Shown one piece after another: positions 1 through 5,406 of a stretch of DNA of 7,894 nucleotides. The translations under genes and the position numbers were made by a program. Where the stretch lies: contig NZ_CAMLGT010000181.1 in assembly GCF_946479605.1 (NCBI RefSeq), positions 1 through 7,894 of the forward strand. Direction: 5' to 3'. Source of the stretch: an uncultured Lacibacter sp. (GTDB lineage: Bacteria; Bacteroidota; Bacteroidia; Chitinophagales; Chitinophagaceae). The first letter of the stretch is position 1. Every line of letters begins with the position of its first letter. The notes beneath the pieces were generated by a model. That model made no database searches, was not told the DNA's origin, and was given only the letters and a program-made list of their open reading frames with translations.

Positions 1-294
1 AGGCAATGCGCTGAACGCTGCATTTGTTGGCGCAAATACGGTAAACGGACCAGCCCCGCTTAATGTTTCAACAAGTCCGGCAGCTTTTACAGCAGCAACC
101 AATGTGCTGTGATCTGCAGAACCAACAGCAATGTCAACAACTGTTGCTGGCGCTGCTGCAGGTGTATCAACTGCGGCAGCGGTTTCTGTTGCAGCAGTAT
201 CAGTTGTTGTTTCGGTTTTTTCGCCACCACCGCAGGCAGTCAGCATTACTGCAAATGATGCAGTCATCATCATTGAGATAAATGTTTTTTTCAT
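1..294 (-). CDS. Fasciclin (FAS1) domain lipoprotein, N-terminal part
   Basis: The first 98 residues are present; the 3' part lies beyond the left edge. The start [10 protein letters not shown] is followed by a hydrophobic stretch and a lipobox LTAC, so Cys21 should be lipidated after signal peptidase II cleavage. Residues 22-50 are a low-complexity Gly/Thr/Ala/Glu linker. From about residue 51 a FAS1 fold begins (VVDIAV, then [16 protein letters not shown]), reaching the family's hallmark [11 protein letters not shown] at residues 84-94. FAS1 domains are adhesion or ligand-binding modules, and small secreted single-domain versions are common in Bacteroidota. The mature protein is expected to be membrane-anchored in the envelope; inner leaflet or cell surface cannot be told from the sequence. 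The gene lies 118 bp downstream of the J-domain gene on the same strand, and a separate weak promoter candidate precedes it. The family assignment is firm and the exact role is unknown. Confidence 0.93.
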   Translation of the reverse strand, partial: MKKTFISMMMTASFAVMLTACGGGEKTETTTDTAATETAAAVDTPAAAPATVVDIAVGSADHSTLVAAVKAAGLVETLSGAGPFTVFAPTNAAFSALP

Positions 295-321
295 TGTTTG
301 TTTTGTTTGCTAATTCAACAG

Positions 322-356
322 CACATTTAAACAATCGTTTTGCCACTCATCACAAA
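322..356 (-). promoter_or_regulatory. Weak promoter candidate for the fasciclin lipoprotein gene
   Basis: On the minus strand a TTTG (356..353) lies 23 nt upstream of TAAATGTG (329..322). The second box differs from the Bacteroidota -7 consensus TAnnTTTG at one informative base. Transcription from here would leave an untranslated leader of roughly 25-30 nt. The spacing is at the upper end of the accepted range, so this is only a candidate. Confidence 0.22.
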
Positions 357-412
357 CAAAAATTTGTGTTTAACAATCATTGATGTTTATGAAATAATAT
401 TCAACAAGCCGA

Positions 413-1057
413 TTATTTACCCATGAAATAAATGAGCAGACAAATGCCAAGTGTGAGCAGTATGATGAACAGCGGGGTTAGTCTGTTCCATTTTTCCGTT
501 TGTTGTTTTTGCTTCATCTGCTGTTGAATAAGTGTGTGCCAGTGTGGAAGATGTAATGCTAATTTTAAAAGTTGTTGTGCAACGGGTTTGGCTGCAGCAG
601 ATGGAAATGATTCGATGCTTTTTGACATGCTTGCAACAATCGAGGCTATCACATCTGTTTCATTTTGATCGAGAAGAATATCGATCGTGCCATCGTTGAG
701 TAAATTGGTTATACGTTCAGCAACACCCGTATAATTCATGCGGTATACATCCATACCGGCTATTTGTTTATTCAGCTCCAGGCATTTTTTGAGGATGGCC
801 GGTGCGGTGACCAGCTCTTCGCCAATTGTTTGTCCCGATGCTTTCTGCAACCAACGTTCCTGTAAATACAGGTTCTTTTTGTAGGGATTGCTGAGTATTT
901 CGTATGCTTCTTTTATTTCTGTAAACCGGGCAAGTGCGTACGGGTCATCATTGTTTTTATCGGGGTGATAGAGCATCACCAGTTTGCGGTAAGCCTGTTT
1001 TATTTCAGCCGGGGTAGCGGAAGGGCTGACTTTCAGTATGGTGTAATAATCTTTCAG
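413..1057 (-). CDS. Tail-anchored J-domain (DnaJ-like) protein, probable CTG start
   Basis: This is a 214-residue co-chaperone-like protein. The J-domain occupies residues 2-65: KDYYTILKVSPSATPAEIK forms helix I and the loop, AYRKLVMLYHPDKN carries the essential HPD tripeptide (31-33) that stimulates Hsp70 ATPase, and EIKEAYEILSNPYKK is helix III and after. The middle (about 70-185) is an uncharacterised helical region. The last 20 residues (LTPLFIILLTLGICLLIYF and a short MGK tail) form one transmembrane helix, so the protein is probably C-tail-anchored with the J-domain in the cytoplasm. It has no G/F, zinc-finger or CTD regions, so it is not DnaJ itself. The frame has no ATG, GTG or TTG before the J-domain; GTG at 979 would remove helix I. 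CTG at 1057 is exactly where family members carry ATG (MKDYY...). A non-canonical start, a base substitution or a sequencing error could explain this. The partner Hsp70 and role are unknown. Confidence 0.85.
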   Translation of the reverse strand: MKDYYTILKVSPSATPAEIKQAYRKLVMLYHPDKNNDDPYALARFTEIKEAYEILSNPYKKNLYLQERWLQKASGQTIGEELVTAPAILKKCLELNKQIAGMDVYRMNYTGVAERITNLLNDGTIDILLDQNETDVIASIVASMSKSIESFPSAAAKPVAQQLLKLALHLPHWHTLIQQQMKQKQQTEKWNRLTPLFIILLTLGICLLIYFMGK

Positions 1058-1098
1058 AGCGGCAAAGCTAAGGTGCGGTGATAAAAGAAAGACAGCAT
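1054..1098 (-). other. Short upstream ORF overlapping the J-domain start
   Basis: An ATG at 1098..1096 opens a 14-codon frame (MLSFFYHRTLALPL) whose TGA (1056..1054) overlaps the proposed CTG start of the J-domain gene as CTGA. The arrangement resembles the ATGA overlaps used in translational coupling. It could be a real leader ORF, or the true N-terminus thrown out of frame by an indel, but its residues do not resemble a J-domain extension. Chance is quite possible. Confidence 0.25.
1063..1070 (-). promoter_or_regulatory. Possible -7 box (TAGCTTTG) at the J-domain gene start
   Basis: TAGCTTTG on the minus strand matches the Bacteroidota -7 element TAnnTTTG at every informative base. It sits only 5 nt before the proposed CTG start, so transcription from it would give a leaderless or nearly leaderless message. 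No good -33 TTG lies 17-23 nt upstream; the nearest is CTG at a spacing of 22. Confidence 0.25.
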
Positions 1099-1125
1099 CT
1101 GTAAAATTGTTATTTTTAAACCTTC

Positions 1126-1671
1126 ATGAAATATATTTCCCTGTTTATACTGCTGTTATTTCCTGTATTGCTTACAGCTGGTGATTCAACAGTTGTAATA
1201 ACTGCAAAGCAGAAAAAACTGCGTGGATACAGGCAGTTTTTTTACAGGTTTATTTCCACACATCCCCGGCTGAACTCGCCGCTTGAAAAAGAATTATTGA
1301 AACATTATTTAGCTGGCTCCGGCGAAACCTTTACTATTTCTGCCGCTGATTTTGAACTGATGAAATTACTACTGCCGCAAGCAGAAAAACAGCAGAACTG
1401 CAAAAAAGCGGAGAATGGGTATTGTATAAAACAGGTTGATCTGAATGATGATGATTATTTTGGCTGGGGGCTGGGTACAATTACTGTTGTGTATGATCAG
1501 ACAGAACAGCCTCTAACATTTATTGACCGTTACGATTTCAATAAAAAAAACAAAGGACAACGAAGCGGCCGAAATGAATTGCTTACACGGGTGTTCCGGC
1601 TTATTGCGCCCATAAAGGCACGCTCTTTTTTGGTTACTTATAACGCAGAGGTAAGAATGATTGCTCCTTAA
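1126..1671 (+). CDS. Unrecognised exported protein (181 aa)
   Basis: I do not recognise this family. Residues 1-18 form a clear signal peptide (short basic start, long Leu/Phe core, LTA then GDS), without a lipobox, so the mature protein of about 163 residues should be periplasmic or secreted. The mature part starts with a basic helical region (KQKKLRGYRQFFYRFISTH), then SPLEKELLKHYLAGSGETF, two cysteines (92 and 100) that could form a disulfide, an acidic stretch VDLNDDDYFGWG, and a beta-rich part GLGTITVVYD leading to IDRYDFNKKNKG (133-144). The D-x-Y-D-F-N element after a beta hairpin faintly recalls the active-site motif of colicin-M-like lipid II hydrolases, but the following His-Arg is absent. 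It is transcribed divergently from the J-domain gene (68 bp between starts) and converges on the downstream oxidoreductase, sharing its stop bases. The ATG at 1126 fits the signal peptide well. Confidence 0.8.
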   Translation: MKYISLFILLLFPVLLTAGDSTVVITAKQKKLRGYRQFFYRFISTHPRLNSPLEKELLKHYLAGSGETFTISAADFELMKLLLPQAEKQQNCKKAENGYCIKQVDLNDDDYFGWGLGTITVVYDQTEQPLTFIDRYDFNKKNKGQRSGRNELLTRVFRLIAPIKARSFLVTYNAEVRMIAP

Positions 1672-2744
1672 AAGAGTTTCCTGCTTTGAGGAAGTGTATA
1701 GATCAACTCGTCGCCGTAAACAGATGCAGGTGTTTGGTAACCTGCTTTCCAGTTTTGCTGAAGTATTTGTTGGGTAATGTGCAGGCATCCCCATACTGTA
1801 ACACTGTATCCGTTTCCACAATGCAGTGCAGCAGTGCGTTGCTCACCCGCTGCATTCCATACTTTACCCCACACAAATGTTTGACTGTTGTTTCGCTGTT
1901 CATCTGTTGGGCCTGCAGGAGCGTTGTTGATACGATCCTGTATGCGTTTGCGGACAAAGGATGTGCGTAATAACCAGTTAAAGAGAAATTGAAATTTGAG
2001 CAAACGATACACTGATGGTTTCATGCCAGTGAATACTTCTATATTCGGAATACCGGTAGTGTAGTGTGCTGTTGAAATATCGCCCCACTGCAAACTCATT
2101 ACAAAACGTTTTTGCCCAGCCGCATCAAGCCACATGCCTTTATGGCCGAATGGTTTTTTCGTTAATTGATGATTGATGCGCACCAGTGCTTTTTCTCCAA
2201 TACGTTGTACCATGGTACTGGCAGTACCATGACTTAATCCGCCGCCATTGCTGATGAATGCCAGTTGCAGATGTGTGGCATCGGGCAGTTCGTTTTTTAA
2301 ACGTGCAGCAATACAATCGGTAGGAATAACATCAAATCCTGCACCCGGCATAAGCATTACATTCGCCTGTTTTGCTGCAGCATCATACTGTTTAATGAGT
2401 TCAAACACCTGTATGTCGCCATTAATATCAATATAATGTGTATGCGTTGCAATACAGGCTTCCACCATTTGTGTGGCGGTATGCGAAAAAGGTCCGGCTG
2501 CATGAATCACCAACTGTACATCCTGCAACTGTTGCTGAAGAACGGCTGCATCATCCAACGAAAAAATGCGATAGGGTAGTTGATGTTGTTGCGCAAGTGC
2601 AGCGATCTTTTTTTCGTTTCTTCCTGCAAGAATTGGTTGAAGATTGTATTCATTGGCATAACGGGCAATCAGTTCGCCGGTGTAACCATTGGCGCCGTAA
2701 AGAAGTACGTTCTTCTTTTGCATGTGCAGTTTGTTTAATTCCAT
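1668..2744 (-). CDS. Saccharopine-dehydrogenase-like NAD(P)-binding oxidoreductase
   Basis: The 358-residue protein begins with a Rossmann fold: VLLYGANGYTG (13-23) is the dinucleotide-binding loop, and ILAGRN (38-43) ends the second strand and would contact the cofactor ribose or phosphate. VIHAAGPF (79-86), HYIDINGD (103-110) and MPGAGFDVIPTD (132-143) are the signature blocks of the saccharopine dehydrogenase NADP-binding family, the branch often named trans-acting enoyl reductase. The C-terminal half should form the substrate domain. No membrane segments or signal are seen, so it is cytoplasmic. The substrate cannot be told; true lysine-pathway activity is unlikely from the branch. It follows the methionine sulfoxide reductase gene with a 10-bp overlap, suggesting translational coupling. 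A second in-frame ATG at 2723 (MQKKNVLLYG) would give 351 residues and an 11-nt gap, and suits the usual short N-terminus equally well. Its stop lies in a TTAA shared with the convergent gene. Confidence 0.9.
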   Translation of the reverse strand: MELNKLHMQKKNVLLYGANGYTGELIARYANEYNLQPILAGRNEKKIAALAQQHQLPYRIFSLDDAAVLQQQLQDVQLVIHAAGPFSHTATQMVEACIATHTHYIDINGDIQVFELIKQYDAAAKQANVMLMPGAGFDVIPTDCIAARLKNELPDATHLQLAFISNGGGLSHGTASTMVQRIGEKALVRINHQLTKKPFGHKGMWLDAAGQKRFVMSLQWGDISTAHYTTGIPNIEVFTGMKPSVYRLLKFQFLFNWLLRTSFVRKRIQDRINNAPAGPTDEQRNNSQTFVWGKVWNAAGEQRTAALHCGNGYSVTVWGCLHITQQILQQNWKAGYQTPASVYGDELIYTLPQSRKLF

Positions 2745-3229
2745 TCAATAAAGCTGATGATCTCTTCGAGGTATTGCTGATCGGTTGCGTCAAATGTATT
2801 CAGTTCAACACTATCCACATCCAGCACGGCAACAACTTCATTGTTGCGGATAACCGGCACCACAATTTCGGATTTGCTTAAACTGCTGCAGGCAATATGA
2901 CCGGGAAATTTTTCTACGTCAGGAACAATGAGTGTTTTTGCTTCGGCCCATGAGCTGCCGCAAACACCTTTGCCTTTGCGGATGCGTGTGCAGGCAACCG
3001 GTCCCTGGAAAGTACCAAGTACTAATTCCGGTTCTGTCGATTTTATGGCAGGCTTTATCACATAAAACCCTACCCACAACCAGCCGAACTGTTCTTTTAG
3101 TGCAGCACAGATATTACCGAGGTTGGCGGTAAGATCAGGCTCGCCTTCAAGTAATCCTTTGATCTGTGGAATGAGTTCACGGTATTGTTCTTCTTTAGTT
3201 CCTTGTATAATGTGAAGATCTTCGGCCAT
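2735..3229 (-). CDS. msrC: GAF-domain free methionine-(R)-sulfoxide reductase
   Basis: The 164-residue single GAF-domain protein reduces free (not protein-bound) L-methionine-(R)-sulfoxide, using thioredoxin to reset its disulfides, and protects the cytoplasm from oxidant damage. The three family cysteines are present: Cys80 (PVACTRI), Cys90 (GKGVCGSSW) and Cys114 (GHIACSSLSKSE). Their spacing of 10 and 24 is the same as Cys84, Cys94 and Cys118 of the E. coli enzyme. The GAF core is recognisable from FGWLWVGFYVI to VVAVLDVDS. ATG at 3229 (MAEDLHIIQG) was chosen because it matches the family length; an open frame continues upstream to 3364, but it is translated repeat sequence and overlaps the promoter candidate. 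The gene lies first in a two-gene unit, overlapping the oxidoreductase gene by 10 bp. The symbol follows E. coli usage (msrC, also called fRMsr). Confidence 0.93.
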   Translation of the reverse strand: MAEDLHIIQGTKEEQYRELIPQIKGLLEGEPDLTANLGNICAALKEQFGWLWVGFYVIKPAIKSTEPELVLGTFQGPVACTRIRKGKGVCGSSWAEAKTLIVPDVEKFPGHIACSSLSKSEIVVPVIRNNEVVAVLDVDSVELNTFDATDQQYLEEIISFIEWN

Positions 3230-3243
3230 AAGAAATGTTTGTG

Positions 3244-3278
3244 CAAAGGTAGGGAATGAAGAACAGGCAATTGGCAAA
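3244..3278 (-). promoter_or_regulatory. Promoter candidate for the reductase/oxidoreductase pair
   Basis: TACCTTTG (3251..3244, minus strand) is a perfect match to the Bacteroidota -7 element TAnnTTTG and lies 14 nt before the ATG of the reductase. The -33 partner is either TTTG at 3278..3275 with a 23-nt spacer or TTG at 3270 with a 16-nt spacer; both are just at the edge of the usual range. Either partner would lie within the heptad repeat tract. The predicted leader is only about 8-10 nt, which is plausible in this phylum, where ribosome binding sites are often weak. Confidence 0.45.
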
Positions 3279-3373
3279 GGACAATAGTCAATCGACAATT
3301 GATAATAGAAATGGACAACAGACGATCGACGACAGACCACCACTACCAACTTACCACTATCCACTATCGGCTA
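3255..3373. repeat. Degenerate heptanucleotide tandem repeat tract (17 x 7 bp)
   Basis: Read on the minus strand from 3373, the tract splits into successive 7-mers: TAGCCGA, TAGTGGA, TAGTGGT, AAGTTGG, TAGTGGT, GGTCTGT, CGTCGAT, CGTCTGT, TGTCCAT, TTCTATT, ATCAATT, GTCGATT, GACTATT, GTCCTTT, GCCAATT, GCCTGTT, CTTCATT. Two sub-families are visible: a GATAGTG-like one next to the hydrolase gene and a GTCNATT-like one next to the reductase gene, with a one-base phase slip in the middle. The first unit begins with the TAG stop of the glycoside hydrolase gene, and the tract ends just before the reductase -7 box. Units differ mainly at the fourth base. The organisation resembles the short tandemly repeated repetitive (STRR) heptamers of cyanobacteria; function is unknown. 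It is not coding, although it leaves one frame open. Confidence 0.72.
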
Positions 3374-5257
3374 TTTGGTTACCACCACCTTCAACGTTTT
3401 CTCAAAGTTATCTACCTGCAGTTTTACAATATATGTACCTGCAAGCAAGTTACTGGTATTAAAGCGCACCAATTGTTTGCCGGTTGATTGAATGCCATCT
3501 ACCAGTTTCATGATTTCTCTTCCATCGCTATCCAGTACAAAGAGTAAAACTGCAGATCGTTTAGGTAAAGTATAGTTGATGATGGTATATGCTGTTGAAG
3601 GGTTTGGATTGGCGATCATTTCAATATCTGGCGTAGGGGTTGTTACTTCAGGCTGCGGTTTTTCAACCACAGGTTTTGGTTTTTCAACAGGAGGTGGAGG
3701 TGTAACTGCATTGGTTACCGGCAGTAATGATACTTCTCTTACGTTGCTTGCTATACTTTCATTATGAAAACGGTCAAGACTTGTTACCACGTAATAATAA
3801 ACTCCCGGGGCAAGATTACTATCAGCAAATGTTGTTGTTTGGTCATTGGCGGTAACATACTGTATTGCGTCTGCATCTTCTAAATTAACCGTTGCGTTGT
3901 TGAAGCGGTAAACCACAAACTGTCTTACTTTGTCCAGTTCATTTGTTGTGGGTGCAGGTTTGGTCCAGCTGAGTTGTACATGATTGCTGTTCACCTGTGC
4001 TGCTACATTGCTTGCAGGTTGTGGAGGATTGTTATCACGCCAGGGCATTGTGGGTAATAAAGCAGGTGCAGTGTAAAGATGCTCTGCCAATGAATCTCTG
4101 AATCGTAAAGGGTTAATAACAAAATAACGGGTGCGGAAAAAGGTGCTGCCTAACACATTGCTGTATGTCCTGTTAAGCCTTACCTGGTTATTGATCTGTG
4201 ATGGATTGTTCCATCTTGCATCATTGTCTAATTCTGCATTTAATTTATAAACTGCCTGTCCGCTATAAATGTGCCGGCCATTTGCAATACTGTTCCACCA
4301 GGGAATAAGTACAGAATAGTCGGCCGTAGTAAAACCAATACTCCAATAGATTTGTGGAGTAACATAATCAACCCATCCTTGCTGTAACCATTTTTTTGTA
4401 TCAGCATAAATATCGCTGTAACTCTGCAGGCCGCTTGTTACCGATCCTGTTGCATCGCTGCTTTTATTTCGCCAGATACCAAAAGGCGATACGCCGAATT
4501 TTACCCATGGCTTTACTGCTTTAATACTATCGTAGCTGCGTTGAATCAAAAGGTTGATGTTATCTCTGCGCCAATCACTTTGATTGCTGAAACCTCTTGC
4601 ATAAGCAGCAAAACTTGCATCATCATTAAAACGTGCAGTTGTTCCGCCTGCACCAGGATAAGGATAGAAATAATCATCGTAGTGAATGCCGTCCACATCA
4701 TACCGACGTAAAACATCCATTACAATTGACAGCACATAATCACGCACAGCAGGAATGCCGGGGTTGAGAATGCGCAACGAGCCTTGCGACAGCAACCATT
4801 CGGGATGTCTTTTAGCAATATGGTTGGCAGAATAATTGCCGATAAGATTATAGTTATTTACTGCACGGTAAGGATTGAACCATGCATGTATTTCAATGCC
4901 ACGTTTGCGGCATTCGTCGATCATGAATTGTAACGGATCAAAACCTGCAGCAGGTGCAATGCCTTGTTTGCCTGTTACTGAAGCACTCCATGGCTCTATT
5001 GCACTTTGGTAAACGGCATCGCATTCATTTCTTACCTGGAAGTAAACAGCATTGATGCCTGTTTGCTGATACATATCGAGCGTCTTACTAACAGAATCTT
5101 TTACTTCCTGTACAGTTCTTACAGAAGTGCTGGGCCAATCAAGATTTAAAAAAGTAGATAACCAGGCAGCCCTTAACTCACGCTTAGGTGGCGTTTGTGC
5201 ATTTGAAAAAGAAATACAGATAAACAGGCTGAAAAAGCAAATGATCAGTCGATTCAT
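3371..5257 (-). CDS. Secreted GHL10/DUF187 glycoside-hydrolase-like protein with FnIII and T9SS sorting tail
   Basis: The protein has 628 residues. Residues 1-20 are a signal peptide (MNRLIICFFS..., cut near SNA|QTP). Residues 26 to about 395 form a GHL10 (DUF187) TIM-barrel: RELRAAWLSTFLNLDWPS, INAVYFQVRNECDAVY, IEIHAWFNPYRA (121-132), VDGIHYDDYFYPYP (188-201, acidic residues likely catalytic), KFGVSPFGIWRN (253-264) and YVTPQIYW (298-305). Residues 410-510 look like a fibronectin type III domain, 516-545 are a Pro/Glu/Lys linker, and 546-628 are a type A type IX secretion sorting tail (NPNPSTAYTIINYTLP ... LLAGTYIVKL ... KVVVTK). Family member DigH (YddW) of E. coli is reported to cut peptide-free peptidoglycan glycans, so a cell-wall or related glycan substrate is plausible, but that is inference. 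The tail predicts export through T9SS, then surface attachment or release. The start at 5257 places the signal peptide first; a longer frame to 5368 would prefix it with odd sequence and cross a terminator. Confidence 0.93.
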   Translation of the reverse strand: MNRLIICFFSLFICISFSNAQTPPKRELRAAWLSTFLNLDWPSTSVRTVQEVKDSVSKTLDMYQQTGINAVYFQVRNECDAVYQSAIEPWSASVTGKQGIAPAAGFDPLQFMIDECRKRGIEIHAWFNPYRAVNNYNLIGNYSANHIAKRHPEWLLSQGSLRILNPGIPAVRDYVLSIVMDVLRRYDVDGIHYDDYFYPYPGAGGTTARFNDDASFAAYARGFSNQSDWRRDNINLLIQRSYDSIKAVKPWVKFGVSPFGIWRNKSSDATGSVTSGLQSYSDIYADTKKWLQQGWVDYVTPQIYWSIGFTTADYSVLIPWWNSIANGRHIYSGQAVYKLNAELDNDARWNNPSQINNQVRLNRTYSNVLGSTFFRTRYFVINPLRFRDSLAEHLYTAPALLPTMPWRDNNPPQPASNVAAQVNSNHVQLSWTKPAPTTNELDKVRQFVVYRFNNATVNLEDADAIQYVTANDQTTTFADSNLAPGVYYYVVTSLDRFHNESIASNVREVSLLPVTNAVTPPPPVEKPKPVVEKPQPEVTTPTPDIEMIANPNPSTAYTIINYTLPKRSAVLLFVLDSDGREIMKLVDGIQSTGKQLVRFNTSNLLAGTYIVKLQVDNFEKTLKVVVTK

Positions 5258-5275
5258 AAGATGTTGATAGGTGCG

Positions 5276-5308
5276 CAAAATAAGTGCTTTTAAAATAAAT
5301 ACGTTCAA
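5276..5308 (-). promoter_or_regulatory. Promoter candidate for the GHL10 gene
   Basis: On the minus strand TTG (5308..5306) is followed after 22 nt by TTATTTTG (5283..5276), which differs from TAnnTTTG at one base. Transcription would start around 5270, giving a leader of some 10-15 nt before the ATG at 5257. It lies directly downstream of the terminator of the preceding gene, as expected for an independent unit. Confidence 0.35.
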
Positions 5309-5354
5309 TCGTAAAACTATTAAGAAGAAATTAGTTGTTTGGGTACATATAATC

Positions 5355-5380
5355 AAAAAGGAAGCCAATGACTTCCTTTT
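5355..5380 (-). terminator. Rho-independent terminator of the dienelactone hydrolase gene
   Basis: A perfect 9-bp stem (AAAAGGAAG, 5356-5364, against CTTCCTTTT, 5372-5380) encloses a 7-nt loop. On the minus strand the 3' arm ends in a run of five T (5359..5355). It starts 27 nt after the hydrolase stop codon. The A-rich other side could also give a T-run on the plus strand, but no plus-strand gene needs it here. Confidence 0.65.
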
Positions 5381-5406
5381 ATTCGTTTAATGGTTAAGAA
5401 ACGGCA

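Noticed and set aside
131..313. Plus-strand open frames antisense to the fasciclin lipoprotein gene
   Set aside because: They arise from the biased Thr/Ala/Gln codon pattern of the real gene on the other strand and have no protein-like composition.
351..368. CACAAA/TTTGTG hairpin after the J-domain gene
   Set aside because: The stem has only six AT-rich pairs and no T-run follows on the minus strand, so it does not support a terminator call.
2207..2231. Nested palindromes GTACCATGGTAC and GGTACTG-G-CAGTACC inside the oxidoreductase gene
   Set aside because: They are fully explained by coding for SHGTASTMVQ. No array or spacing suggests a binding site, though cruciform formation is possible.
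3230..3364. N-terminal extension of the reductase frame to 3364
   Set aside because: The extra 45 residues are translated heptad repeat plus the promoter region and have no family match. ATG at 3229 gives the usual length.
5258..5368. N-terminal extension of the GHL10 frame to 5368
   Set aside because: It would put 37 residues before a perfect signal peptide and cross the intrinsic terminator of the neighbouring gene.
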